Part shown: piece by piece, positions 28,808 to 44,202 of the stretch
How the letters are laid out: each line of letters begins with the position of its first letter
Position numbering within the stretch: the stretch's first letter is position 1
Assembly: GCA_002104945.1 (NCBI GenBank)
Contig: MCFH01000007.1
Span: 248,001-312,000, forward strand
Source: Piromyces finnis
Taxonomy: Eukaryota > Neocallimastigomycota > Neocallimastigomycetes > Neocallimastigales > Neocallimastigaceae
DNA length: 64,000 nucleotides
Direction of reading: 5' to 3'
The notes under the pieces: generated by a model
The model's input: the letters and a program-made list of their open reading frames with translations, nothing else
Told to the model about the DNA's origin: nothing
Databases searched by the model: none
Position numbers and translations under genes: made by a program

Positions 28808-29236
28808 TATTTTAACAAATGGAAAAACTCAAATTGTATTATCTCATACCTTGTCAATTACATCAAAGCTGCTAAATTTGTTGATCCAGTTTGTCCTAAC
28901 TACTGTCCATGTTGCAAGTGTGGTGTTCAAAGTATTAAACATTGGTTATTAGATTGTCCAACATTTAGAGATATCCGTATTAAACATTATGATTCCATAG
29001 TCCAGCTACTAAATTTTTTCAGTCAACGTAATTCCAACAGTCCTATCAATAATAATGAAAATGTTAATATCAGTAGAGATAGTAATAACATTAATAGTAA
29101 TAGTAACAATAGTAATGATAACAATAGTAATAACAATAGTAGTAATAGAAATAATAATATTAGTAATGATATTAGTAATGATAGCAATAGTGAAGATAAT
29201 AATTCTAATTTAGATAGTAATTTAGTTAATAATAGT
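28808..29236 (+). mobile_element. LINE fragment in right arm (internally deleted, 3' cut)
   Basis: Plus-strand LINE fragment starting at TTTTAACAAATGG, with the same ~260-base internal deletion as the copy at 15952-17000 (…GTCAATTACATCAAAGC…). It runs through the zinc-finger and Asn/Ser linker and stops at 29236. It has no 3' UTR or poly-A, because it arrived as part of the duplicated arm and not by its own retrotransposition. Confidence 0.88.
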
Positions 29237-29397
29237 TTGATTACTCTAATGTAGTGATTGTTAATGTGTTATAATTATTATTTTTAGTAAAAAAATAATA
29301 AAATTAGTAATAATATAATAATAATGATCTTATTTCCCCTAGGGAATGTGTCTTCATTTATTTTAATAAAATGAAGTTTCTAAAAGGGCTCTACTCA
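29237..29397. other. Junction sequence beyond right arm
   Basis: A short unique stretch between the end of the inverted arm and the older LINE fragment. No feature was recognised, but it marks the outer breakpoint of the duplication. Confidence 0.5.
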
Positions 29398-29566
29398 AGC
29401 TAAAGTTGTTGAACCAGTTTGTCCTAATTACTGTACGTGTTGCAAGAGTGGAGATCAAAGTATTAAGTACTGATTATTAGATTGTCCAACATTTAGAGAT
29501 ATCCGTATTAAACATTACAATTCCATAGTCCAACTATTGAATTTTTTCAGTCAACGTAGTTCTAAT
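29398..29566 (+). mobile_element. Older LINE copy, left part, split by nested LINE
   Basis: Diverged LINE zinc-finger region (TTGTTGAACCAGTTTGTCC through TTTTTTCAGTCAACGTAG) with an in-frame stop. It ends in CGTAGTTCTAAT (29555-29566), the target duplicated by the younger LINE; the sequence resumes at 34891. Confidence 0.85.
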
Positions 29567-32500
29567 TATTTAATTAGAAGAGTAATACATTCTGTTGCTG
29601 TATTTTTTCTTTTATTCATGTATTCATGTAGTACTACTCTTCTCTTGTAAGAATCCAATGTAGTCAACTTTAGCATTTGCATTTTATTTTTATATTCATG
29701 TAGCTATTGTTGTATTATTTCTTGTAAGAGATTGATTCACTCTACTTCATGTAAAAATACTATTCACAAGCTTTCTGGTGTCGACATTCTTGATTTAAAT
29801 TTTTTTTACCAATTTAAATATTTAATGAAAAGTAAAGTCAAATAATTTTAGTGTCAAAAAGCGAATCGAATTTACTAACAACAAACCAAAACTAGAATTT
29901 TTAAAGAAAATTTACAACTAGAATTCAAAAAAAGGAAACTTTAAACAAAGCATCGTAACAATTTTTGTACTATCCAGTACTTTTAAGAAGAGAGAGACAG
30001 ATTTTTTTCCATATACGTTATATTTATAATTTTTATTAGTATTTATTTTATATTCAATATTTTTTAATTAGAATTAATTATCATGTCAGTCCTTTATATT
30101 AAAGATAAGAATTATATCAGACGTGGTACCCGGTCTTATGGTATCCCCTTAGATGATATTCGCTCCTTCTTTATCCGTGGTATTCGATCATGGTCAGTTA
30201 ATATGCTATGGGAAAAACTCGAGGTTATTCTAGAAGATGAATTTAATTCAGTTAATAGTGTTAAATATTTTCAGACTCTCAATGATTACTTTTTCTTAGT
30301 CAAGGTTCATGGTTCATCGAAAGATTGTATTAAAATCTTACACATGTTAAAGAAGAAACTTTCAGTTACCTCAATTTCCTTTTCAGCTCGTAGTAGAAGG
30401 AATCACAAATACACTTTTTCCACACTCAAACGTAAAATTATAGTTTCCAATAAACGTCAACAATCAATTCAACAATCAATTCAACAATCAGTTCAACAAT
30501 CTCATCAACAATCCGATCTTCAACAAGATCTTCAACAAGTTTCCCATCATGAAAATATTCCAGATCTACAGCAAACACAATTTCAATCTCAACACTCAAC
30601 AATTAATTCTAATAATTCTATCAAATCTGATAACAGTTCAATAGTTGATAGTTCTTCAGTTTCACAGCCATCTAGTAATAGTTCTTCTTATTCCTCTGAT
30701 GCATCATCCATTAATAATGATGACTTTAAAAATAGTAATAATAGCAACGATTCTTCCTCATCCAACAAGCCTGATACTTTTCTTTTTGTCTTAGTTGGAA
30801 CACCAATGGGTGGAATTACGAAAAGAGAGATAGTATTAGCTATTTCACAGCTATTTTCAAACCATTATTTTTATGTTTCCAAGAAACTGGTAATGGTTCT
30901 GGTTCGAATACAGATTATCCTTGTCGTGTTACTTTACGAAACTATAGACATTTTTTCAAGAAAGCTGATGAATCAATTCCTGGAATGAGAGGTTTATATT
31001 TAGGTTTTCACAATTCGTGTCAAGCCTCACTTGAAAACTTCTCTGGAAAGTATATTATTTCTATTTATACTTTTAGTCTCTGGAATAGATTCAAATGCTC
31101 GATTGGAAATATTTATATGCCTCATAGTCATCACAACATCTATGTTGATCATGCAAAGTTAGAAGTTCGCTTGTGGTTACAAACTCATTCATCCCATTCA
31201 TCGATTCTCGTTGGTGATTTTAATATGTTTAAAGTAAAATTATCCAACTGGTTATCAACTAATGGATTAGGAGATTGGGAAATTCTTCCTCTTAGAGGGT
31301 CTACTATCTCTTGGACTCGAGGTGATCAATCTTCCGACATTGACCATGCTCTTATCAATTCGAAGATGAAAGATCTTATTCACTCAGGATCATTTATAAA
31401 TAATTTTTATCCTGTATCAGACCATAAGCCACTTCTTATTAATGGTAAAATTATTCCTATGGAAGATTTTTCTAATGACTTTAATGTTCCTAAGAAAATT
31501 CTGAAATGGAATAGATTAAAATGTATTGAGGAAAAGGAATCTATTCTCAGTCATAATAAATTCCAAATTCTTTCAGCAAAATTCAACGATCCTAATGTTT
31601 CTACAGATGAACTTTCCAAAGAATTTACTTCAACTGCTTTTTCAATTGCAGACGAGCTCAGTATTACCTCAGCAAATAATGTTATAAAGTCTTCATTTCA
31701 TATTTCACAACAAATTTTTAATCTTCAAAAAATCGAAATGAAGTTGTATAAGAGATTTAAAAAAGAAAGAATTTATGATATAGATGAATTTATTAAAAGG
31801 GTTAAAATCTACCGTAAGCTCATCGATTACATCCACAAAAGATGTAATGAATTTAGGAAACAAGAATATCTTCGTTGGATTAAAACAGGATGTGAGTATA
31901 TGAAGAGTCATAATCCTAAGAAGGCCTGGAAATGGATCAAGAAAACTGCAAAAATTGGAAAAGATACTTTCTTTATTGCTCAACCAATTAAAAATAAAAA
32001 TGGAGAATTAGTTGTTGCTACGGAAGAACAACTAGAAGTGTGGCATGATCATTTCGAAAAGCTTGCATCAGATCCAAGTGGTGTAAGTCTTGATTTGGAG
32101 CATTGGTATGAAGAACCAACGAATAAACGTTTTTCACTTCCTATGCTTGATGAGTGGGATATCAACCAAGATGTTAGTATTGATGAAGTCAAGTCAGCTA
32201 TCCTCTCTACTCCAAATTATAAAGCATCAGGTCCGGATGGTATTCCAATTGAATTTTACAAAGCATTAATTCCATCAAGTAATGGTTCTAATAATGCTAC
32301 AGATAATAATTCTTCTGGCAATACCACTTCAGATAATGATGCTCATGGTTTAAATTTTATTCTTAAATTATTCAACCGTATTTGGGATGGAGACTTTCCC
32401 AGCTCTTGGAATGAATCCAGTATTGTTTCTATTCCTAAGAAGGGAGATTTGACAGATTGTGATAACTATCGAGGTATATCACTTATCAATAATGGTATTA

Positions 32501-34890
32501 AATTGATTTCCAAAATTGTCACCACTAGAATCTCAGAATATGGTCTTGAGAATAGTTTCATTGTTTCATTAGACCTGAACAATTTGGTTTTCGAAAAAAG
32601 GAAGAAAGTATTAGTCTTTTCATTTCAATCCAAGAAATATGCCGTAGACGTCAATTAGATAATAAAGAGGCATATTTGGCCTTTTTAGATCTCAGGAAAG
32701 CATACGATTCAGTCCCAATTGGTAATATTCTCCATAAATTAGATTGTTTAGGAATCCGAGGTAAGAGTTTACAATTTATCAAAAATTTATATTTAACATC
32801 TAAGGCTAATGTCAAATTAGATGGACAATTCTCGAAATCTTTTGATGTGAAGAAAGGAGTCCGTCAAGGATGCCCACTTTCTCCTATTCTCTTTAATCTC
32901 TTTATTAATGATATATTTAAAGAGTGCGAAGATCTTGGAGTCAGTTTAGGTGACACTCGATGCTGTGGTGGACTTTTTGCAGATGATATAGTTATTTGTG
33001 CTCCAACAAGAGGATGCTTAAAAAAGATGTTTAGAAGAGTTAATGAATGGGCATTGTATAATAAAATGGAATTTGGTATTCAGAAATGTTCAACGATGGT
33101 GATTCGTCCTGAATCAATAGAAAATCAGAACAAGAGAGATCCAACATTTTACTTAGCAGGACAACCCATTCCAACTACTGATTGCTATACTTATCTTGGT
33201 GTTCCATTTGATAAGAATTTGTCCCTTAAACCAGTAATTAAAGCTCTTAATAGCAAGGTTTTGAAAGGACTTTTCTCAGTTAGTAAATTCTTAAGAAATC
33301 CTAATATTCCTATTCCTTTCAAAAAGCTAGTACTTAACTCACAAGTGATTAGCAGAGTTTCATACTTTGCACCATTACTTGGATCCAACAAAGCTAGGTC
33401 TAGGATTGCTCAGAAGCATGTTAACAAAGGAATACGATGGGTTGCGGAAGTTCATAAAGCTGTATCGTTTATATCTTTATATTCTATCTCAAAAGATTTG
33501 AATATTCCTCCATTGTCAGCCAAATGTGCGTTAGCTCAGGTTAGATGTTTTAACAAATGGAAAAACTCGAATTGTATTATCTCACACCTTGTCAATTACA
33601 TTCATAAATTTAGAAAATACACATGGTGCAAATCAAGTAGGACACTTGATAAAAAATTAAAGAAACATGGAGATGTTAAAACAGTTAAAAATTTTTATTG
33701 GAAAGATCTCAAAGGGAATTCAATCAAAGCGCAATATTATGATGATAATAAATTTATTGAAACTAAAGATTTTATCAAATTATGTTATGAATACTCAGAG
33801 TTTGCCTATGGCTTCTACTGGCTATTGAAAGCAAGAAGCGGATACAAGTTGGATGCTAGAGTTGCCAAAGCTGCTAACTTTGTTGATCCAGTTTGTCCTA
33901 ACTACTGTCCATGTTGCAAGAGTGGTGTTCAAAGTATTAAACATTGGTTATTAGATTGTCCAACATTTAGAGATATCCGTATTAAACATTATGATTCCAT
34001 AGTCAAGCTATTAAATTTTTTCAGTCAACGTAATTCCAACAGTCCTATCAATAATAATGAAAATGTTAATATCAGTAGAGATAGCAATAACAGTAATAGT
34101 AATAGTAACAATAGTAGTAATAATAATAACAATAGTAATAGTAACAATAGTAATAATAACAATAATAATAATAACAATAATAGTAGTAGAAATAATAATA
34201 TTAGTAATGATATTAGTAATGATAGCAATAGTGAAGATAATAATTCTAATTTAGATAGTAATTTAGTTAATAATAGTAATAGTTCTAATAATCCGGTGAA
34301 TATTAATATGTATGATTATTCTAGTGTGTGCAGTAAAATATTTAAATTCCTTCTTGGGGGAAGAAGTTTTAACAATATCAATTACAATTCAAGGGAATGG
34401 AAAGAACTTTGCAAGTGTCAGATTCAATCTGGTACTAATGAAGGAACACCATTCTTGACGGTAACCGCGGAACTTCTAACCAAAATCATGCCTTTTGATA
34501 TTGGCCAGCAATGGTCAATGTTCAAAAGGTTTGAAGCAACATCCAAGAGCGTCAATGTTGAAGAAACAGTAAGACAGGCCAGGAGGGCCAGCGCAACCAA
34601 TGGAGATCATAATTTTGTCCCATGATAAAATTTTGATCTTTGACTCGGTGTCCCATTGGAAGTCAAATACAATTATTATACTTTAGTATAATAGTGGCTT
34701 TCTTATTTTAATTAAAATTACTAGAATACATTATACCCAATTTTTATTCATTTGTGTTTATTTAAACATATTTTTTTTATTTTTATTTTTTATTTTTAAT
34801 TTTTTTATTACATGTATTTTAATTTTAATTAAATTAATAATAAAGTTTTAAATATTTGATGCCGTTAAAAAAAAAAAAAAAAAAAAAAAA
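29567..34890 (+). mobile_element. Full-length LINE (non-LTR retrotransposon), nested
   Basis: 5,324 bases bounded by the 12-base direct repeat CGTAGTTCTAAT at 29555-29566 and 34891-34902, with a poly-A tail at 34867-34890. A 5' UTR of ~515 bases (with repeated TTCATGTA motifs) precedes one long coding region (30083-34625), and a 3' UTR of ~240 bases follows. The coding region holds an N-terminal Gln-rich part, an APE-type endonuclease, a reverse transcriptase and a Cys/His finger. Because the target repeat fuses two halves of an older LINE copy, the insertion is nested and its length is full. Two small coding lesions make it non-autonomous now. The clade was not determined. Confidence 0.92.
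30083..34625 (+). pseudogene. LINE polyprotein: APE endonuclease and reverse transcriptase, two frameshifts
   Basis: Originally one reading frame of about 1,510 codons. The N-terminal ~130 residues are unrecognised, then come Gln-rich repeats (QQSIQQS, ~30450-30560) and a Ser/Asn-rich stretch. The AP-endonuclease domain shows FQET (30877-30888), GDFN (31213-31224) and SDHK (31417-31428). The reverse transcriptase has ASGPDGIP (~32225), GVRQGCPLSP and FADD (32976-32987). A zinc finger CPCCKSGVQSIKHWLLDC lies near 33900-33960, followed by an Asn/Ser linker (~34040-34280) and a conserved ~110-residue C-terminus. Lesion 1: one T is missing from the run at 30868-30872, just before FQET. Lesion 2: the 8 bases GTTTCATT are duplicated (32555-32562 and 32563-32570), which shifts the frame at the start of the RPEQFGF motif. 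Apart from these the frame is open, so inactivation was recent. Confidence 0.88.
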
Positions 34891-35000
34891 CGTAGTTCTA
34901 ATAGTACTATCAATAATAATGAAAATGTTTATATCAGTAGAGATAGCAATAATATTAATAGTAATAGTAACAATAATAATAGTAAATAATATTAATAATA
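34891..35000 (+). mobile_element. Older LINE copy, right part
   Basis: Continuation of the LINE fragment interrupted at 29566: after the repeated CGTAGTTCTAAT come AGTACTATCAATAATAATG and AGTAGAGATAGCAATAAT, matching the linker of the intact LINE (34031-34090). Similarity fades near 35000, so this copy lacks a 3' end. Confidence 0.8.
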
Positions 35001-35099
35001 AAAATGAAAATATTTTTAAAATTAAAAAATCAATTAATTTAAACATTGAATTAAAAACCGATGATATGTTAATAATGAAAATGATAATAATAATAATGT

Positions 35100-36480
35100 C
35101 AATATAAATATTCAAACACTGATGGATGAAAATAAATTTAAATCAAGTTCAAAAAGAAAATGTTTAATTATCAATGAAATCAATTTTTTAAAACAATGTG
35201 ATTCAAAATATTATAATATAATTATTAAATTTGTTCTCTTCCTAATATATAAAAAAATAATACAATCATTCCATCCACTAAAAGAAAATACTTAGATTTT
35301 TATAATAATTCATTATTTACTGAAGAAAAAAAAATAAAATAATAATTATGAAATTAACAATATACCATTAAAGAGACATAATTGTACTTTATTAAAAAAT
35401 CTAAAAAAAATTAATTTTAGTAAAAATGATATTGATAATCGTATGTATAATAATATTATTAATACTCCATCTTCTTATACAAGACAAATAATGATAAATG
35501 GATTACGGAAATCACAATTTGGTAAAACTCCAATTACTACAAACTGGATATTTATCATTATTTAAGATATTTATGGAAATATTGATGCATATAAATTAAT
35601 ATTTGTTGTTCGTGGCTTTAATCAAAGTCAAGATACTGGTTATGATCCAACTTTTTCCTTTACCCTAAACTTAGATAGCCTCAAATTAATTAATTTTGGG
35701 TCATATTTTTAAAACTTCAGTATATACACTATCATTTCTCCTGGTAATTCATAACATGGTGATGATTATTGACTTAATAAAACCTTTTATATGTAATGAC
35801 TCAAAACATTTTGGCTTCCTGAAAATCTTTTCTAAAAAATATTAAATTTATATAGTAGCAATTCGCAATTCGAATCTTATATTTTTATGAAAAGAGAGGG
35901 GAGTATATTATATATATTATTGGACTCTATGTAGACGATTTAATAATTTCGAGTTTGAACTATGAAATAAAGTGGATAATAAAAGAATAAAAAAAATATT
36001 GATGAGTCAAAATGTGAATCAATAACTTTTGAAAAGCATAAAACATATTCTATTTCACTATAACAATTTATAAATAATATATTATCAAAATTTAATGTTA
36101 CAAATACTAAAGAGATACTTTTTTCACATGTAAAAATACTATAAATGAAAATAAAACTCATTTTATAAAACAATATACGAAGATGTAATTAACTCATTAA
36201 TTTATTTGGCGAATTTCACATGATTTGCCGTATTACTTTAAGTAAGAAAAAAAAAAACAGAAATTTAGAAAATCCTACAATAAGTAACAAGTAACTGAAT
36301 AAGTATATTCTCTTTATTTAAGTATTTAAAAAAAAGCATTACAAAATCACCTATAAAAAATAGGTATAATTCAAGGACATTTTGATTTCGATTATAATTA
36401 TGGAAGAAATGAAATGATAAAAAATCAATGTCAGGAACAGAAATGTTATTTTTGTAGAACAAGTTATCTAGCAGTTTTTG
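35100..36480 (+). mobile_element. Decayed Ty1/copia-type retrotransposon fragment
   Basis: Broken frames keep two reverse-transcriptase landmarks of the copia group. At 35542-35690 a frame with one stop reads DIYGNIDAYKLIFVVRGFNQ then TGYDPTFSFTLNLDSLKL, the usual region where copia proteins have KARLVA.GF.Q..G.DY..TFSPV. At about 35922-35957 GLYVDDLIISS carries the catalytic YVDD. Stops and frameshifts lie between and around them. No long terminal repeats, integrase or RNase H could be identified. Limits are approximate. Confidence 0.7.
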
Positions 36481-37221
36481 ACCTAAAATTTGTTTTTCAT
36501 TGTTTACTATAAAACTTAATTTGTAAACTATATAATAATAATAATTTCATTATATATATATTTTAAATGAACTTAAATAATAAAACATGGTTTATTAAAA
36601 CTAATAATTTATTTATTTTATTTTATTTTATTTTTTCTTTTTCTTTTTCTTTTTATTTTGTTTTATATTATTAGATAAAAGATAATTTTCTTGTTAATAC
36701 AGGCTATAATTTAATTAAAACAAATATTCTAATTGGTTAATTGTAATAATTAAATTACATGATACATTTAGTTTAATTAAAATTATGAATTACTGTTAAT
36801 TATAACTATAATAAATAATATTTAGTATTTTATTTTATTTTAATTTTATATAATATAAATTATAAATAATTGAAAAAGTTAGGATCTTTATATTTTTTAT
36901 TAATGAACATTATTTTTATATTATTAATTTAACATAACCTATAATATTATATAATTCTAATTACATATACAATAAAAAATTTTTTTAATTATTTTAATTA
37001 TAATAAAATTTTTTTTATTTGTAAATTTGTAAATGAAAAAAATAAAATAAAATAAAATTTTAAAATATATTATTATTAATATGTTAATAAAATAAATGAA
37101 AGAAATTACATTTTAATATATAATTTATTCTTCAGAAATAATAAATTAATTTTAGAAAATAGAATATTATATAATCTTTCCTTTTCTTTAACCTAATTTT
37201 TTAATAATATCGATAATAAAA
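36481..37221. other. Intergenic upstream of Miro gene
   Basis: AT-rich sequence with (ATTTT)/(CTTTTT) runs near 36605-36660. No gene or element is recognised. Confidence 0.6.
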
Positions 37222-40680
<3,459 letters not shown>

Positions 40681-41276
40681 ATAAAAATATTTTAATATCT
40701 GACTTAAAATTATTTAAATAGTAAAAAAAAAAAAAACATAGAAATTACCACCAAAATAATATTAAAATAAAAAAAATAAAGGAAGCCAAAAATATATAAA
40801 TAATAAAGTTTTTAGAAATAGATTAGTTAAATTAAAAAATTATAATAATAAATATATATACATATAATAAATTATATTGCTTATTAAAAAAACAAAATAA
40901 AACAAAACAAAATAAAATTATATATAAAATATAATAAATTTTTCTTAAATGAAATTTAGTAAATAAAATTTATCATATGTAAAATAACCAAAGTCTTCAA
41001 TTATAATATGTTTTTAATATTTTATTTTTCAATTAAAAAAGAAAAGGGCAAAGAAATAAAATATTTCTTTTTTTTTTTTTTTATTAAGTTTAAAAAAAAA
41101 AAAAAAGTTATTTTAATTTATTATTGAATTATTATTATTAGGTATAAATAATTATGAATTTTTTTTTATCTTTTATCATCTATATGCAGTATTTAAAATA
41201 ACTTATTCTATAAAATTAAAAAAAAAAATTTTTTTTCTTTATAAAAGAAATTGTCTATATAAATAAATTAGATAAT
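40681..41276. other. Convergent intergenic region
   Basis: AT-rich gap between the Miro and Dbp3 stop codons, with A and T runs that could serve as transcript ends from both sides. No other feature. Confidence 0.6.
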
Positions 41277-43494
41277 TTAATCATCAAAAGTAACATGAGT
41301 ACTTTTAGCGTTTGGATCAATATCACGGAAGAAAGCACCATAGATTTTATGTTCCTTCTTCTTAACTGTACCACCAAAGTTTCTTAAAGCTTTTTTTTTG
41401 ATAGATAATAAAATTATTAATAATTATATTATAAAAAAATTTTTTTTTTAAAATTATTTATAATTATAAATTTTAAATTATTTATTTTTACCTTCTGGTA
41501 CTTCTTGTTTTGCGTCACGAAGAACGTTTGAAAGTTCACCTGCATGAGCTTTATCATATTGAGTAAATAAAGTATGACTTACACCACTAGAACCAGCTAT
41601 ATATATTTATATATTTTAATTTTTTAATTTTAATTAGTTTTGTTTCTACTTTTTAATTTTTTTAAATGTTATTTATAAATAAGAATTCATAATAATTCAT
41701 TAATACTTTACCTCTACCAGTACGACCAATACGGTGAATGTAATCTTCAATAGTTAATGGGAAAGTGTAGTTTAGAACGTATTCAACATTTGGAATATCT
41801 AATCCACGAGCAGCAACATCAGTAGCAATAAGTAAAGGACAAGAACCACTCTTGAAATTATTTAAAGCTTGAATACGTTGATCTTGTGACTTGTCACCAT
41901 GAATACTAGCAACATTATAACCACGACGTTGTAAGAAGTTTTCAAGACGAACAGCTTCTTTTTTATATAATGCAAAAACAAGAACACGATTATTTCTAGT
42001 TTTATGGTATTTCTTTAATAATTCAATTAATCTAAATTCTTTTTGTTTTGGATCAATAACTTCTACAATTTGCTTAATATTTTCATTAGCATGTAATTCT
42101 GCAGAACCAATTGTTATATGAATTGGATTCTATTTTAAGTTCATATAAATTATTTATAAAAAATATAATTAAAATTATAATTAATATTATAGATTTAAAC
42201 ATTAAAAATTCTTATTTTTTTATATATACCTTTAAAAATTCATGAGCTAATTTTTGAATAACTTGTGGCCATGTAGCAGAGAACATAACAGTTTGACGAT
42301 CACTTCTTGTATTTGAAATAATGTTTCTAATATCCTATTATATTAGATTGTTAAAAAATTATTTTTTAGTATTTCATAACAAAATTTTTAATTTTTCTAA
42401 AATTTAAATTTTATAAAATTTACTTGTTCAAAACCATTATCGAGCATACGATCAGCTTCATCCAAAACTAATAAATTAACATTACTGATATCGCAAGCAC
42501 CTTCATTAATTAAATCTAATAATCTACCTGGAGTAGCAATTAAAATATGAACATTTTTACGAAGAGCATTTTTTTGTTCAATCTTTGGAACACCACCATA
42601 TATACATAAACTTTTGATTCCTAATGGTTCACCAAATTCCTTAGCATTATCATAAGTTTGCATTGCTAATTCACGAGTTGGAGCAACAACTAATACTGAA
42701 ATCTTCTTTGATTTAAATGATTCTGGGTGATTATATTTTAAATGGATAAATGACTAATTCGAATATTAAATAATTAAATATATTAATAATTTAATTCATA
42801 AATATTATTTAAAAAATATAAATAACTTACAGGAACTAAGAAAGTTAATGTCTTTCCTGAACCAGTTTTAGCAATACTATTTATTTTTGTTTTAAAGAAA
42901 CAAATAATTAAATAATTTCATTATTAAAAATTGCTATTTTCAAAATATTAAAAACAATATATATATTTATTAGCTCTAGTTTTATATTTACCCAATACAA
43001 TCCCTTTTCTTCATAACAATTGGCCAACATGAAGATTGAATTGGTGTTGGTTTTTGGAAATTCTTTAAAACGTTTCTAATATCTTCTGGGAAGTTAGAAT
43101 GTTTGAATTCTAAAATTGGACGAATAATTTCATCACCCTTAAATTCAATATTATTCTTTTGCCAGAATTGATTTAATTCAGATTCAGATAAATTTGAAAT
43201 TTCTTCATGTTCTTGATAACTCCAAATACCATTATTTTCATTAGCAATTGTAGAAATTTCACTAGAAGGAATTTCTTTGGATTCTTCCTTTTCTTTCTTT
43301 TCCTTCTTTTCCTTCTTATGCTTCTTTTCTTTTTTTTCCTTTTTTTCTTTTTTGTGCTTTTTTTCTTTCTTTTCTTTCTTTAATTTTTTCTTTAATTGCT
43401 TAATTTCATCTTTTGACTTTTCTGCTTCATTAACTATTTCTAATTTTCTTTTTTTGGTTTCTTCAACAGCTTCTGTTTTTATTATACCTGGCAT
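41277..43494 (-). CDS. DBP3: DEAD-box ATP-dependent RNA helicase, Dbp3 type, 7 exons
   Basis: Exons on the minus strand: 43494-42992, 42876-42831, 42753-42424, 42334-42230, 42129-41712, 41596-41492, 41389-41277. They total 1620 bases, 539 residues, all phases consistent. A Lys/Glu-rich N-terminus with [11 protein letters not shown] repeats precedes the helicase core: PTPIQ (Q motif), AKTGSGKT (I), APTREL (Ia), ATPGRLLDL (Ib), VLDEADRML (II), FSATWP (III), [11 protein letters not shown] (V) and [10 protein letters not shown] (VI). The charged N-terminus and the C-terminal [17 protein letters not shown] fit yeast Dbp3, a nucleolar helicase of 60S ribosomal subunit assembly (early pre-rRNA processing). 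Its start is set by the first ATG before the charged region. It is divergent from the PBP-like gene at 44203. Confidence 0.93.
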
Positions 43495-44202
43495 TTTGAA
43501 ATGATTTTTTAATTTATTTATATGTTTATATTAAAAGATAAATAAATTTTATAATTTATATAATTTAGAAATATAAAAATTAACTTATTGATATATATAT
43601 TTTGATTTATATATATGCAAAAGCAATTAATCAATATTTTAAAATAATTTTGTGCAAAAAAAAAAAAAAAAAAAAAACTCAAATTCTAATTTAAAATATT
43701 AAAAAAATACTTATAACCAATCATCATTATTTAACAATTAAAAATTAAAAAAAAAAAATATGACACCAGTCAAATATAATATAATATAAATCTTTATAAA
43801 TATATAATTTTAATATTACAACTTTAATTTATAATAAATGAAAATTTCATTTACTAAATATCTAGGTTATAATAAAAAAAACGAACTGCTATTTAACAAA
43901 ATTTTTTTAAAATTAAAAATTGAATAATAATAATAATAATAAAAATTATTTATTAATATTTCTTATGAAAAATTTTTAATTATACTTTAATAAAGTTTTG
44001 AATATGTAAAATTTTAATTAAATAAATATTTATATTTTTGGAAAATTATCCTTTTTTTTTTCTTTAAAATAAAATTATTTTAATTATTTTGAATAGTAGT
44101 ATTATAGTTTTTATTATATTTGGCAAAACGTATAATAAAAGTAAAAATATATTCTATTTAGAATAATTATTATAACCTATATAAATAAAAAACAATACCA
44201 TA
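43495..44202. other. Divergent promoter region
   Basis: The 708 bases between the Dbp3 start and the first PBP-like gene must hold promoters for both. There are long A runs (43656-43678) and AT-rich DNA, but no recognisable factor site. Confidence 0.55.

Larger units (their letters stand above)
25787..29236 (+). repeat. Large inverted repeat, right arm
   Basis: Reverse-complement partner of 16572-19985. It carries GH3 copy 3, its 3' flank and a LINE fragment that breaks off abruptly at 29236, whereas the left-arm LINE continues to its natural 3' end. The duplication breakpoint therefore lies inside the LINE linker. Upstream of ~25935 the arms diverge by substitutions and a ~40-base indel. 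Confidence 0.88.

Noticed and set aside
34834-35115. Short frames around the LINE poly-A tail
   Set aside because: They arise from the A run and the old LINE linker.
35940-36173. Minus-strand frame over the copia relic
   Set aside because: Opposite to the recognisable YVDD frame, low complexity and no conserved motif.
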